Assembly: GCA_002914845.1 (NCBI GenBank)
Contig: JXTC01000051.1
Span: 800,243-864,242, forward strand
Length of the DNA stretch: 64,000 bases
Source of the DNA: Trema orientale
Lineage: Eukaryota > Streptophyta > Magnoliopsida > Rosales > Cannabaceae
Direction: 5' to 3'
Under the pieces are notes generated by a model. The model saw nothing but the letters and a program-made list of their open reading frames with translations, had not been told where the DNA came from and ran no database searches. This document shows positions 24,866-37,041 of this stretch, piece by piece. Within the stretch, counting starts at the first letter, position 1. Every line of letters begins with the position of its first letter. Made by a program: the position numbers and the translations under genes.

Positions 24866-25441
24866 ACTTTTTTTTTTTTTGGATAAAAAAATAGGCTCCT
24901 CAAAAGAATATTATTATTTAAAATAAAAGCTTCAAGTACATTACAAGTATAAGGATTATTTTTAACTCCTAAAAGAAAAGGAGATAAAAAGTGAATCACA
25001 AACATAATAGTAGCAAGATCTGTAGGTTAGCGTAATCTCCAAGAGAAGAAGATAATAAGAGCTACTAATAAACTATTGTCTTCAACACCTACTCTTAGAC
25101 TGCATTCTTGGCGGGGTAGACTATGTAATTCCAACACCAATTGAAATTCATGCCCGTTAAAAAGAAAAATAACACATTCGCTTAACAGATCTAAATCAAA
25201 GAAGAAATCTCATATTCAAGATCTGATAAATGGACTTGAAAATCTATACAAAAGGTAGTATTACAAACTAGATCTAAATCTGAACTTATTTGAAAACTAA
25301 ATAAAATTGAAAAATCTCTCACCCCCAAGAGAGGTCAGGGAGAGAGATAAGGGAGGAGGAGAGTGAAGAAGGGAGGCCGAAGAAGGAGAAGCTCCCTCTT
25401 CGGCCTTTATGAGAGGGACGGAAGAGCTTCTTGTTTGAGAG
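24866..25441 (-). mobile_element. Polyadenylated retroposon with 15-bp target duplications, family unknown
   Basis: On the minus strand the unit ends in a run of about 12-14 A (T run at 24868-24881 on +). It is flanked by AAATCTTGCTACTAA (24851-24865) and AAATCTTACTATTAA (25442-25456), a 15-bp duplication with two mismatches, as made by target-primed reverse transcription. Near its 5' end is a 9-bp perfect hairpin, GGCCGAAGA...TCTTCGGCC (about 25376-25405 on +). No RNA polymerase III boxes or LINE protein could be read, so it may be a LINE-derived short retroposon or a retrocopy of an unknown transcript. Confidence 0.6.
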
Positions 25442-25456
25442 AAATCTTACTATTAA

Positions 25457-27026
25457 TTCTTATTCCAATTTTTTTTTTTTATACAAACAATTGATGTAGC
25501 ACATGTCAATTGTTTTTATTGTACTAGATTATGTTTTTTAGAATTTTTTTGGGAAAAAAAAAGAATTGAGTGATGTCAATGAATTGACTTTTATTAATTA
25601 GTCAAGAGAAAATATGAAAGTTGGGATGCATTACACTTCCATTTAAAAAGAAAAAAAAAAGAATGAGTTTTTGTCCCCGATCTTAATAGAGAAGCTAAAG
25701 TTTTAGGATTGGCTTAAGGAATTGACATTTGTATAATGTTGTTTCTCTGTTTAATCTTTAGGCTTAAAAAAGAAAAATGTTTAGGACATTTTTCATTACA
25801 CCTTAATATCTTATTGTGTTATTTGAATACAACATTGTTTCTGGTAGTGATTTTAGACTATGTAGCTTTATATATACACCAAAAGGTAAGTGTACTGTAT
25901 AAAAAGTACTGCATTATTATTCCTATTTTTTAACAAGAAAAAAAAAAAAAAAAGAGGAGGAGAAGAAGTTTCATATTATTTTCTCCCTACATTTTCAATG
26001 TTATTCTCTCTTGTTAGTTTCTCACTCCTCTTTAGCTCTTTTTCACTCATATCAATCTCTTTCTCATCATTCTCGCATTTTCTTTGATTTGTTTGTCCTC
26101 ATTATCTCACACTTTATTATCTTATTCGCATTTCTCACATAAAACAAATCCAAATTTAAAGATTCGGATGTAATTTTCGAAAAACAATAAAGGGAAACCC
26201 AAGTTGCTTTATGTAATTTTCCCACATGTATTTTTTTCCCCTCTAAGTAAGCAAATCAAGATAAACTCTTTTCACTAGTCAATCTTTAACTTAGAAAGAG
26301 GAATTTTATAAAGTATCATTCATGTTATCTCTATCTTGAAAAAGCCACTCTCTCTTCCTCCAATCTAAGCCTTATATCTCTTGATGTAGGGTTTTCTTTT
26401 CTTTTCCTTTCCTTTCTTCTTTTTTTTTTTAATTAAATAATCCTCCCATACTATGAAGGTATTTGTTCCCTAGATTTAGATCTTTTTTTGCTACCTAACC
26501 CTAGATTTATGTGTGTTTTGTTTTGTTTTTATTATTTTTGTGCTCCCTTTCTTTGTTTTATTCTAAATTTGATACATCAGATATGATCCCAATTTGAAAG
26601 TATTCATTGGATCAAAGATCAATATTTATGAAAGATTTGTTATCATATCAGTTAGAAAAAACTAATCTATGTGGTGATAGAGGTCGTTTTGAAAGAATTG
26701 AGGAGGGTAGAGCTCTAGTTATTCTCTTAGTGGAATTGTATATACATTATTTGTATATCATGTAATATTTTAATCTTCATGTTCGTAAAGAATTAAATTT
26801 CATTTATTCAAAAAGAAAATTCTCTAACTGATAAAAAATAGCACCTATTTCAATGCTTCTCTAGAAATATCTTTTTTTGGAGCAAAATACACTCAATTTG
26901 TTAAACAAAAATATTGAAATATCATTAAAACCATCGAACATGCATAGAAAATGATTGAAATATGATTGAAATTACTGAGGGTATTTTGGTCTTTCTAGAT
27001 CCACAAAAGTATGTTTTTTTAGAGAA
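25457..27026. other. Intergenic, nothing recognised
   Basis: T-rich and A-rich tracts; open frames at 25736-25933 and 25890-26087 are low-complexity. No gene is recognised. Confidence 0.4.
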
Positions 27027-27035
27027 ATATTGAAA

Positions 27036-28454
<1,419 letters not shown>

Positions 28455-28463
28455 ATATTGAAA

Positions 28464-29990
28464 TGATATATTTTTCAACATAAGGGTGTTTTTGTTTGTA
28501 ACACAGCTTCAAACTCTCATTATTTAAGTCAATTCATACCATATATAACTCTAAGAAATCAAAATATATAATTTTAATTAACTTTTCTAATAATATATTA
28601 ATAAAATCATAATTTAGGGAAGTTTCTTTATATATTTTAATTTAGGGATTAAGAACAATATGTCAAAAAACTCAACAGTAAGTAATTTACAGACTTCAAC
28701 TTCTTTATGAGAAAAGGAATTTTTTTATCTTTTAAAAAAAGTATTGATTAAATTATGCAATCTTTTTAGTCCAATAAATAGTTTATCCATTCTCTTAAAA
28801 AGTAAAAAAGAAGAAAAAAAATATTAAATTATCTTCATATAAGCTGAAGTGAGTTTTTTCCCCCTAAATAATTCATTAGGGTTGAAGAAGATAAAAGGGG
28901 CAAAAGTTATTATGCGGTGAGTGAAGAAATTTTCATTTGATTTGTGCTCAACCAATTTCAGAATTAAAGTACATTTAAAAGGTGTCGTAAAAGAAAATTT
29001 AAAAAAATTAATTTTGGTGAGGAGTGTTGGGAAAAAAAAAAAAAAAGAATGTAATTCGCATATAATTCACTTCGAAGACTACATTTTATTTTCACGTGGA
29101 TAAAGTTTTTAACATCAAATGAAGTCGAATTCCTGCATTTATTTTTGTGTGGATGAAGTGTTAGCATCAAACGTGATCGAATGCGTCATTCGATTCTTGC
29201 ATTTATTTTTATAATCGTGTTTGTCGATTCATGATCATTGGTGACGATAGTTCTAACAGTAAAATTCATTGTACAGCCCTTACCACAATCAACGTACGTT
29301 GATGATACATTTGCATTTGAATTTGATGATAGTATTATTACGTCGACGTATTTAGACCGTCAGATTAAAGGAAAAGGCGTATATTTCAAATCCTACCATG
29401 TCGGTGTGCCCTACACTAGCATTGCCAAAACATATATATTTTCTTTGAGAGCAAGAATGTGTATTTATATATAAATAATAAATAAGGAGTGCATTAATTT
29501 GTTTGTTTTTTTTCTCTTTAAAAAAAAAAAAAAGAAATGAACAAGGAGGGCATTAAGTTTATATCCTTTTTAAGGTTAACTACCTTACCTTATTTGACTT
29601 ACAACTTGGCAGAAATGTTGTAAAATGTAAATCATGAACATTTTACAGTTCTTTTGAAAAGAAATTCATGCACATCCTTTGAACTTTGCCTGCTTACACT
29701 AGCACACCAATCATACCACGCCACGTAATAAGACTAACTGGTGATGTCTTACTCTGACCAAACGCATCCCAATTACCTAAAACGTCCTCCAAAACCAGTG
29801 TGGCATTACCAAAATACCCTTCAACGAAAGCGGGGGAAAAAAAAAAAAAAGTCAAGTAGGCCACACTCACTGGCCATATGATGAGAAGAGAAGAAGAAAA
29901 AGGAAAAAAGAGTGAGGCACACAGTAACGGAACCCATGCAAGAAATGGGATTGGGTGGGACAGATGGTCCTATTTGGTGCATGCTAAGTA
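28464..29990. other. Upstream region of the ERF gene
   Basis: No gene recognised. AT-rich with A runs at 29033-29046 and 29520-29534. The last few hundred bases are the presumed promoter of the ERF gene; a C run of 12-13 lies at about 30003-30014 and GA repeats at about 30105-30122 in or near the leader. No convincing TATA box was fixed. Confidence 0.4.
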
Positions 29991-30243
29991 AGCATAAAAA
30001 TGCCCCCCCCCCCCTATCACACACTCTCAAAAATCTCATCTGTGTCTCTTTGGAAACAGAGGAGTGAGAAACAGGAGAGAGAAAGAGGTGGTGGAGAAGA
30101 GAGTGAGAGAGAGAGAGAGTCTAGAGAGAGCAGAAAAAAAGGGTATCAAAATCGAGTTTCAACCGTTACTTTTTGAGTAAGTAGAATCAGAAAAATTGCC
30201 CATTCTTCCTTATTATAATTTTGGTAATTACTCCCATCTAGTT

Positions 30244-30261
30244 ATGATGAAAATCTTCTAA
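30244..30261 (+). promoter_or_regulatory. Short uORF 1 in ERF leader (5 codons)
   Basis: ATG ATG AAA ATC TTC TAA in the presumed 5' leader. It lies before the long uORF and could be translated first; its effect is unknown. Confidence 0.4.
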
Positions 30262-30313
30262 ATTCCCGAAATTTTTGTGGCCATTGATTCCTAATCCCTT
30301 CATTTACGTGTTC

Positions 30314-30334
30314 ATGATTTTGGGTTTTGCCTGA
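30314..30334 (+). promoter_or_regulatory. Short uORF 2 in ERF leader (6 codons)
   Basis: ATG ATT TTG GGT TTT GCC TGA, about 85 bases before the start of the long uORF. Confidence 0.4.
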
Positions 30335-30417
30335 TCTGTGTTTTTCTTTTATTTTGGTTTTTCAGATTGTTTTTTTTTTTTGCTGTGTTCCAAAAAGTGA
30401 TTTTGGGTCGAGAATTT

Positions 30418-30886
30418 ATGTCGATTGGATTTGATTTGTTGAGTGGAGCTCCGAAGAAGCTCTGGGTTTCACATCGTTCTCTGTTCTCCTCAGCCTCTGA
30501 GACTCTCTCCACCTTTTGCATGCCCTCTTGGTCTCATTCTGAGACCCGTAATCAGTCTTCTCCAGAATTTTCCATGCCATTAAGATCAAAAAGGTAGGTG
30601 GGTTTTTTTCATTTTTCATTTTTCATTTTTTTTGAATATTTTTTGAATCTATTTTTTAATGGTCAAAATTTAATGTCAGAATAATTATTCTACTGAGTAA
30701 GGCATGGGGTTTAATGGGTTTTAGTTTTTTTTTTTTTTAAAGTAATTTTTATTTATATTTATTTATGTATTTATTTTTTATTGCAGGACTTGCTGTGGTA
30801 TATTGTGCTTTGAAGATCACTTAAGGAAACAATACTCTTTCTCAATTTTGGGTCACAGGGGTTTTAGGATTTTGGGTTTTTCTTGA
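30418..30886 (+). CDS. Spliced 91-codon upstream ORF (conserved-peptide uORF candidate) of the ERF gene
   Basis: The ATG at 30418 opens a frame in the leader of the ERF gene. Unspliced, it stops directly after the exon boundary. When the intron 30594-30786 (AG/GTAGGT donor, TTTATTGCAG/G acceptor) is removed, the frame runs on for 32 more codons to TGA at 30884-30886, giving 91 residues. The part made by joining the exons reads RSKRTCCGILCFEDHLRKQY. The stop lies 99 bases before the ERF start at 30986, so the two do not overlap. From memory, the Arabidopsis relative AT1G68550 (ERF118) has an annotated conserved-peptide uORF (CPuORF53). The open frame across the splice, an otherwise stop-rich leader, and this precedent suggest a real peptide that controls translation of the ERF. 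Conservation was not tested here. Confidence 0.65.
30594..30786 (+). other. Leader intron of the ERF gene
   Basis: A 193-bp intron with donor AAG/GTAGGTG and acceptor TTTATTGCAG/GACTTG. It is T-rich, as usual for plant introns. Retention would end the uORF at 59 codons; splicing lengthens it to 91. Confidence 0.75.
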
Positions 30887-30985
30887 TACAATCAGAGATC
30901 TTAGTTTCCCCTTTCTTTTTTAATTTTCCCTTTTAGAGATTTTCCTTTTGGGGTTTATTAGGGGGGTTTTGGTTGACTCAGAAGA

Positions 30986-31990
30986 ATGCCAGGCATCAAA
31001 AACGATTTCTTGAATAAAGACTTGAACCATAAGAAAGGCAAGACAAAGAAACTAACCAAAGCTGAGAATTATTCTAGTTCCATGAAGAGGGTTCGCATAA
31101 TATACCATGATCCTTATGCTACCGATTCTTCAAGTGAAGATGATGAGGGATATGACATGAATAAGCATAGATCACGTGGCTCTAAGCGCTTTGTTTCAGA
31201 GATTTTGGTTCCGGATTTGTCAGTCAAATCAAGTTCACCAGCGAGTCATTCCCATGACAACAGTGATAAGGCCAAGTTTGCCATGAGTTCTATCCCTGGA
31301 AAGGTGGATGGAACTCGAAGATCTTCGTCCATGTACAAAGGAGTTAGGCGCAGGAAGTGGGGGAAATACGCAGCCGAAATTCGAGATCCAATTCGAGGGG
31401 GTCGACTGTGGCTTGGTACTTTCAATACCCCAGAGGAAGCTTCCGTTGCTTACCAGAAGAAGGCGCGGGAATTCGAAATCATGAGGAAGGTTGAGCGTGA
31501 AAGATTTACAAAGACTAAGAGTGAAAGTGAAAGCTTTGATTTATCTGAAAAGACTAAGGATTCATTTGTTGATGATGCTTCTTTTGCCAAGCTCTCCTTG
31601 GAAGTGGCCAAACCTTTATCACCGTCGTCTGTGCTCGATGTGTCTAGTGCTGCAGCTTCACATGGCACTGAAGTAAACATAAAGCAAGAACTTTGTAATG
31701 TCGAGTCAGATTGTGAAGAGGAGCAAATGGTTTTTGACATGTTGGAAGAGCCAATAATTTCACCATTAGAAACTGAGGAGTTTGATCTGGGAATTGATAA
31801 GAATCATCCTCTGTTTGAGAATGACTTCGACCAATTTTTTGATGGTGCAGATCTTGTAAATGACTATACTTTGTGCGGTTATGAAAATGGCGAGGCCGGG
31901 GACCTTCTTCCCCTTCCTCCATTGGACTTCGATTTTGGTATGCAGGGTCTTGCTTGGGTTGATGAAACCTTGAACATGGCCTGCCCTTAA
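30986..31990 (+). CDS. ERF118-like: AP2/ERF transcription factor, cytokinin-response-factor type (ERF118-like)
   Basis: An intronless 334-residue protein. Residues about 34-54 ([20 protein letters not shown]) with the following KRFVSEI (about 67-73) form the CRF domain, which marks group VI/VI-L ERFs and mediates contacts among CRF proteins. Residues about 116-164 form one AP2/ERF DNA-binding domain ([19 protein letters not shown], then [20 protein letters not shown]), which binds GCC-box-like DNA in the nucleus. It has the usual WLGTF core but a Tyr where many members have Trp (GKYAAEI). The C-terminal third is acidic and rich in D/E/F ([10 protein letters not shown]), typical of an activation region. 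Lys/Arg-rich stretches at 17-25 may serve nuclear import. Among Arabidopsis proteins it looks closest to ERF118/ERF119-like CRFs; exact orthology is inferred. The start codon is the first ATG after the uORF stop. The long leader with a spliced uORF suggests translational control. Confidence 0.92.
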   Translation: MPGIKNDFLNKDLNHKKGKTKKLTKAENYSSSMKRVRIIYHDPYATDSSSEDDEGYDMNKHRSRGSKRFVSEILVPDLSVKSSSPASHSHDNSDKAKFAMSSIPGKVDGTRRSSSMYKGVRRRKWGKYAAEIRDPIRGGRLWLGTFNTPEEASVAYQKKAREFEIMRKVERERFTKTKSESESFDLSEKTKDSFVDDASFAKLSLEVAKPLSPSSVLDVSSAAASHGTEVNIKQELCNVESDCEEEQMVFDMLEEPIISPLETEEFDLGIDKNHPLFENDFDQFFDGADLVNDYTLCGYENGEAGDLLPLPPLDFDFGMQGLAWVDETLNMACP

Positions 31991-32300
31991 ATTTTTGTAG
32001 TTTAGGCCTTATGGTACAGTCACTGTATCTAGTGTTTTTGAAGAAAGAAAAGGGAAAAGAAGAAAAGGAAATGCAAACAATTTTGAAGAGATTATTGTCT
32101 GTCATATGTGTTAGGAGAAACAAGAGAGTTCTTGGGTTTTTCTCTGTGCTTATCCAAGATTTTTTCAAACTCTCTTGAAGTGTTCAGATTTTGAGTGACG
32201 TCTTTAATTTATACATTTTCATGAACTTGTGTTAATTCTGCCGACTTATTTAATAGAAGTATCCTTGTGCTATGTCGATAATTCAATGAGAATTCTTGTT
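31991..32300 (+). other. Presumed 3' untranslated region of the ERF gene
   Basis: Purine-rich tract after the stop, then AT-rich sequence to about 32.3 kb. There is no single clear AATAAA; the end is approximate. Confidence 0.4.
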
Positions 32301-35300
32301 CCCGTTTTTGTGTCACCTTTTCGATTAGTTCAATTATGTCTTTATGTATACTATAAGATCAATCATGCAGACATAAAAACCAATTTTCTTTTATCAATAT
32401 AATGGTACCGACTGGTGTTATCTCATTACGATTAATTTATCATCACACAACAGTATCTGTGGTTAAATATAAGTCAGCTGTTAGTGGCATTCTTGTTACT
32501 AGTTTAATTACATACTATTATAAATATCTTAGTAAGTACCTTAAACCACTTAATGTATAAAAACAAAATTAATGGTCTATTATGTCCTGTCTAGTACTTT
32601 TCTATCGATGTATTGATCTATATAGCTTGCTTCAATGGCAACATATACAAGGATGTTACGAAAGAAAGAAAAAAGGGTGAGAATTTGAGAATTGAATTAA
32701 TTTTCCTTGACGGCGAATCCTTCAAAAGCAGTAGTTAAACTACTTTAGTTGATTTAGCTATTAAGAAATTGGCCCTGGCTCCCCATGGAAAAGTCCTAGC
32801 TATTATTTCCCTAATAATTTTGTAGTCCCACTTTGTCACTTTGTATGTCACTTTTCTTTGGGTGTTAATTTGCACTATGGAGGTCACCACAGGTTTGCTA
32901 ATTTTATAAGCAAAAAACAAAACAAGTGATATGACAATGGCAGCTCAGAAATGTAATTAATAATAATAGGAATAGTATCACTTTTATAATAAGGTTAACC
33001 TTTGTTTTCTATATACTATTAAAAGGAGACTAGAAGAAGAAGAAGTCTTCCCAATTCCTCCACGTGCTTAGGGAGGTGGGTCCAAACCCAACTCTGAAAT
33101 TTAATAAAAATAAATAGATAAATGGCAGAGATGATCATTGCAGGAGTTGTCTATATCGTCGGAATGCATACTTGTAAGTTGTATAATAGTGAATGTCACA
33201 TTTTTTTTTTTTTTTGAAAAGGAAGAATGCTCACTTTTTTTTTTTCACTCTTGAAAAAAAAATATCACCTTTTTTTTTTGGGTCACTTGTTATGCAAACA
33301 ATAGGCGGACTTTATGATATGATCTCGGGGGAGGTAGTCGGTAAATTATACCTCTATTCTAAATGTCCTTTTCAAAATCACGTCACGTTTATTTTAATGT
33401 TTAATTTAGATGACTTGTAGTTACAAATTAACTGGCATCTTATATGTCGAGACAACTCAGATAAGGTACTTAGGTACGTGTGCCAAAAAAAAACTAGTTT
33501 GGAGCCGCCGGGTCCCAAATGAAGGTTCTTGCTCCGAACCTAGACTTAAGGTTTCATATCATAGATTAAAAGATAATTAACTGAAATTGCAAGTTGTTCA
33601 CCTTAAAATAAATTTAAAAAAAAAAACTCAGAAAAAGAAAAAAGAAAGTCAGACGTCGGACTTTTTAACCGGCTAGCTTCTCATGATGAAAAAGGAAATG
33701 CAGTACTCGTTTTTCTTCATAAGAACCCAACAAAGGCCCTAATTGAGCTTGCCACCAATTTGCACATCTTATATGTATAGGCAGCTAGTATAATAAGAAT
33801 TTTTTTTAATTCCTTATCGATAGATAGATTAAAAAGAAAAGTCCATATTATACTCTTTCCCATATAATTATATCTACATCAAAGGAACTATAGTCGCATC
33901 ATATTTAAGGTGAATACGACCAAAAAAAAAATTACTTTTGCTCCTTGCTAACCAAACCCCCCCATAGGCTGACTTGGCTGAGAAATAAAAGAGTTAATAT
34001 TAGGAGAGTGAAAAATAACCACAAAAAAACTTGTAGCCATCTCCGAACTTGAGAGGCAAAAGAATAATGAAGGAAAAATGGCTTGCAGATTCCTTCCCTT
34101 AAGACGATCCTCGGTGACTGAATTGCCTTGAAGAAGCCTGAGGAAAAGAAGACCGAAGTTGGTTCTATAACTCTTTAGAGGAACAATGACCCATATCTGC
34201 AGCTTGAAACCGCTTAAGTCGTGACTTTCGTACAAAGAGTTTACAAGGGAAATAATTTATTTACCGAAAGTCCTCTACTCTTTTTGCCGAATATTTATAT
34301 TCTCTTTTATATATAATATTTAAAATTTAATACACATTATTTTTTTTGAAAAAAAAAAAGAACATTTTCATGTCTAATTAACAAGTCATACTTTTCGAAT
34401 GAACAAACTTCCAAATTATCAATGCCAAAAAAAAAGAAGAAGAAGAAGTGTTCATTAAAACGTACGTCTTGATTTGCACGAGCAACAACTAACAGGACTA
34501 GTAAACATCCACAAACTAGAACGATTTGGGAGAAACATCCATCGAGTTAAGTCAAAATTTGAACCAGAGATTTTAGGAGATAGAAAAAAAAAAAAAACAT
34601 GAAATTAATGCTCATTGACAAAAACAAAAACCTGAAAGGAACATACACCAGAATCTCAACTAAGAGGGTGAAAAGAAAAGATATGATAAGACAGGCCAAA
34701 ATGATCTCATTTTTTTTCCCCCCTCTAAAGCCAAAATGGTCTTTACATTAGCTTGTCAAATCATTTTCTGGATGTATGAATATGATTTTCCGTTTGAAGG
34801 TCAACTGCACACCATCTAAGAGGGAATACCATTTCCCTTTCTCTCTTTCCTTTCTTTTCTTTTATTTATTTATTTATTTTTTTGTATGGGGAAAAAAAAA
34901 AAAGAATAGCTTAATTTACAATTTCTGTTTATTTTATTTTTCAAGAAAGAAAAGTCTTATCGAATGGAACTAAGAAAATGAGCTTCATATAGATTACCAG
35001 CCCTTTTCTCACAGTTTCTTCGAAGGTCAACACATCAACTCTTGGTTTCCTCTGACTCCAACATACCAAGTGAGAATTTTCCTTGCTTTTTTCCAACCAC
35101 ACAACACAAAACCCATTACAATTCCCCACTTTTCTTCAACCAAACGGCAGCGTGATATTTCTCTCTCTCTCTCTCAAGAATTTTCTTCTCCCAAAAGCTG
35201 ATTCGGACCGCACAGCAGAATTATTTGAATATTGCCCCATTAACTCAACTCAAATTGGCACCAACAAACAAAACGAGGCAATAACAAAGTCAGCACAACA

Positions 35301-35590
35301 TCACCAAATTCACACGGCAAATATCGTGTCAAGCCCAAAAACTTATTGTATCATGTCACACTGCAAATGCCAAATAGTTCGGTAACATAGATGGCTAAAC
35401 TCATACTTCACTGACTCTTACATATTAATAATAAGATGAATGACAAGAAACGACTATGCAATGGCAACATGGACTGTTAACCCCGCAAGCAAAGTGTGTT
35501 GTAATTGTATTTCATAATGGAAATTATAGTTACTGTCATTTTACAAATGGAAATTATATGTTACATTCTACAACAGTTGAAGGTCAATAA
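32301..35590. other. Intergenic region between two convergent genes
   Basis: No gene or element with defined ends was recognised. A minus-strand frame of 95 codons at 33948-34235 has mixed composition but no family match. Long T/A runs occur at 33200-33285 and 34860-34905. The CCR4-like gene's 3' untranslated end probably lies near 35.6 kb; AATAAA on the minus strand is at about 35648-35653. Confidence 0.4.
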
Positions 35591-35952
35591 AATAGATAAC
35601 TTGACATGAAATTCAATATTTTACCTCTTGAAACATAAATCATACCCTTTATTTTGAAGCATTTAGACCTTTGAACCTTCTTCTGCAGGAATTTTTGGAT
35701 TCCCATGTATTGAGGGCATCTGACATAGCTACTTCTGATAAGTATTGCTTCCATCGTCTGCCAAGCTAATTTCACTCCCCAAAAAATTGGAGCTTGAAGG
35801 AACTAAACATGCTGCATTTGCTAGTGCTACGGGTATGTGCTTAGATTGGATTATTGAAAGCTAAAAGAACAGCAGAAAATATGAAGTCCACCATGCTGTA
35901 ACCTAACTAAAATGTCATTGTTGCTAGGGCTTGTGACGGTTGTCTGCAAAAG

Positions 35953-37005
35953 CTAGTCACATACAAGAGCAAGATGATCGCTTCCCCATTTCTGTCAAGT
36001 AAAATGTAGACTTGTCAAGTAAAATGTAAACATGATAAAAGATCTGATACAGAACATATGAATGACAAAATCTACGACATGATAGAGTAAATAATGAATT
36101 TTTTTCATAAGTATAGTTCAACAAAAAAACTTAGTTTCAGATGTGTCTCAACTTCTGTATCCCAGTTTGCAATTTTTCCAATATTTTTTGTTACAAATCT
36201 GACAGCCGGCTTTGCTTTTGCCAAGTGTCTTGAACAAAAGCTACTAGAGACAGGACCATAAAGAACTTTAAAATACAAAACATTCTTTCCCATGGACAAC
36301 CGATCAGAACATTTCTACTACAGGAAACCAGCATGGGGCAAGGATACTTGGGGAAAAGATCATATATCACAATACATTTTCATATGTTTACCAATATCAA
36401 TATCCCTACTGGCAAATCTTTACTCTTAACACTTCAATTTAGTAAAAGAATAAGTATCATATTCAAAATTTGTATTTTTATTTATTTATCCTATTAAGGT
36501 ACTCCTTTTCCATACAAAATCACTTTTTAATGATCACCTACTGCAAGTCGAGCTGTGTTGTACATTCTAGAGGATACTTGGAGAGCTTCACAGAAAATTC
36601 CAGGCTCACTAATTGAGAAAATAATAGAGACAAGGATATGTGTAGAAAGATTTGCTATATATCCAGAATATTTACATGAAAGTGAAGCATGGAAAAATCA
36701 ACCAATAAAAACATGCATTTCTACTTTTGATTTTTGATTTTTCTTTTCATTTTCAAGTAATGGACATGTGCATGATTGCATAAAATTGATTGAAAATAGA
36801 AGATACCTTACTAGGGAGTCCTCCAGTTCTTTTCAAGATATCCACGGGCAAGGTTTCAAGAACTCTGACAGGAACGAGTTCCTCAGTGTGCCTGTGCCAT
36901 CCATAGATGTCGGTAAATGGTAAACAAAGTATCCAAACATAAATAAGCACTAGGGTTTACAAGAAAATGAATTACCAAATATAGTCAACAGTTCCCATAA
37001 ACTTN

Positions 37006-37041
<36 letters not shown>

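Noticed and set aside
30312-30619. Minus-strand frames opposite the ERF leader
   Set aside because: Shadows of the uORF-bearing leader; Lys/Arg-rich from T-rich and CT-rich sequence on +.
31450-32168. Minus-strand frames of 96 and 174 codons
   Set aside because: They are antisense shadows of the ERF coding region and its 3' end.
33948-34235. 95-codon minus-strand frame between the two genes
   Set aside because: Composition is reasonable but no motif, neighbour or splice context supports a gene.
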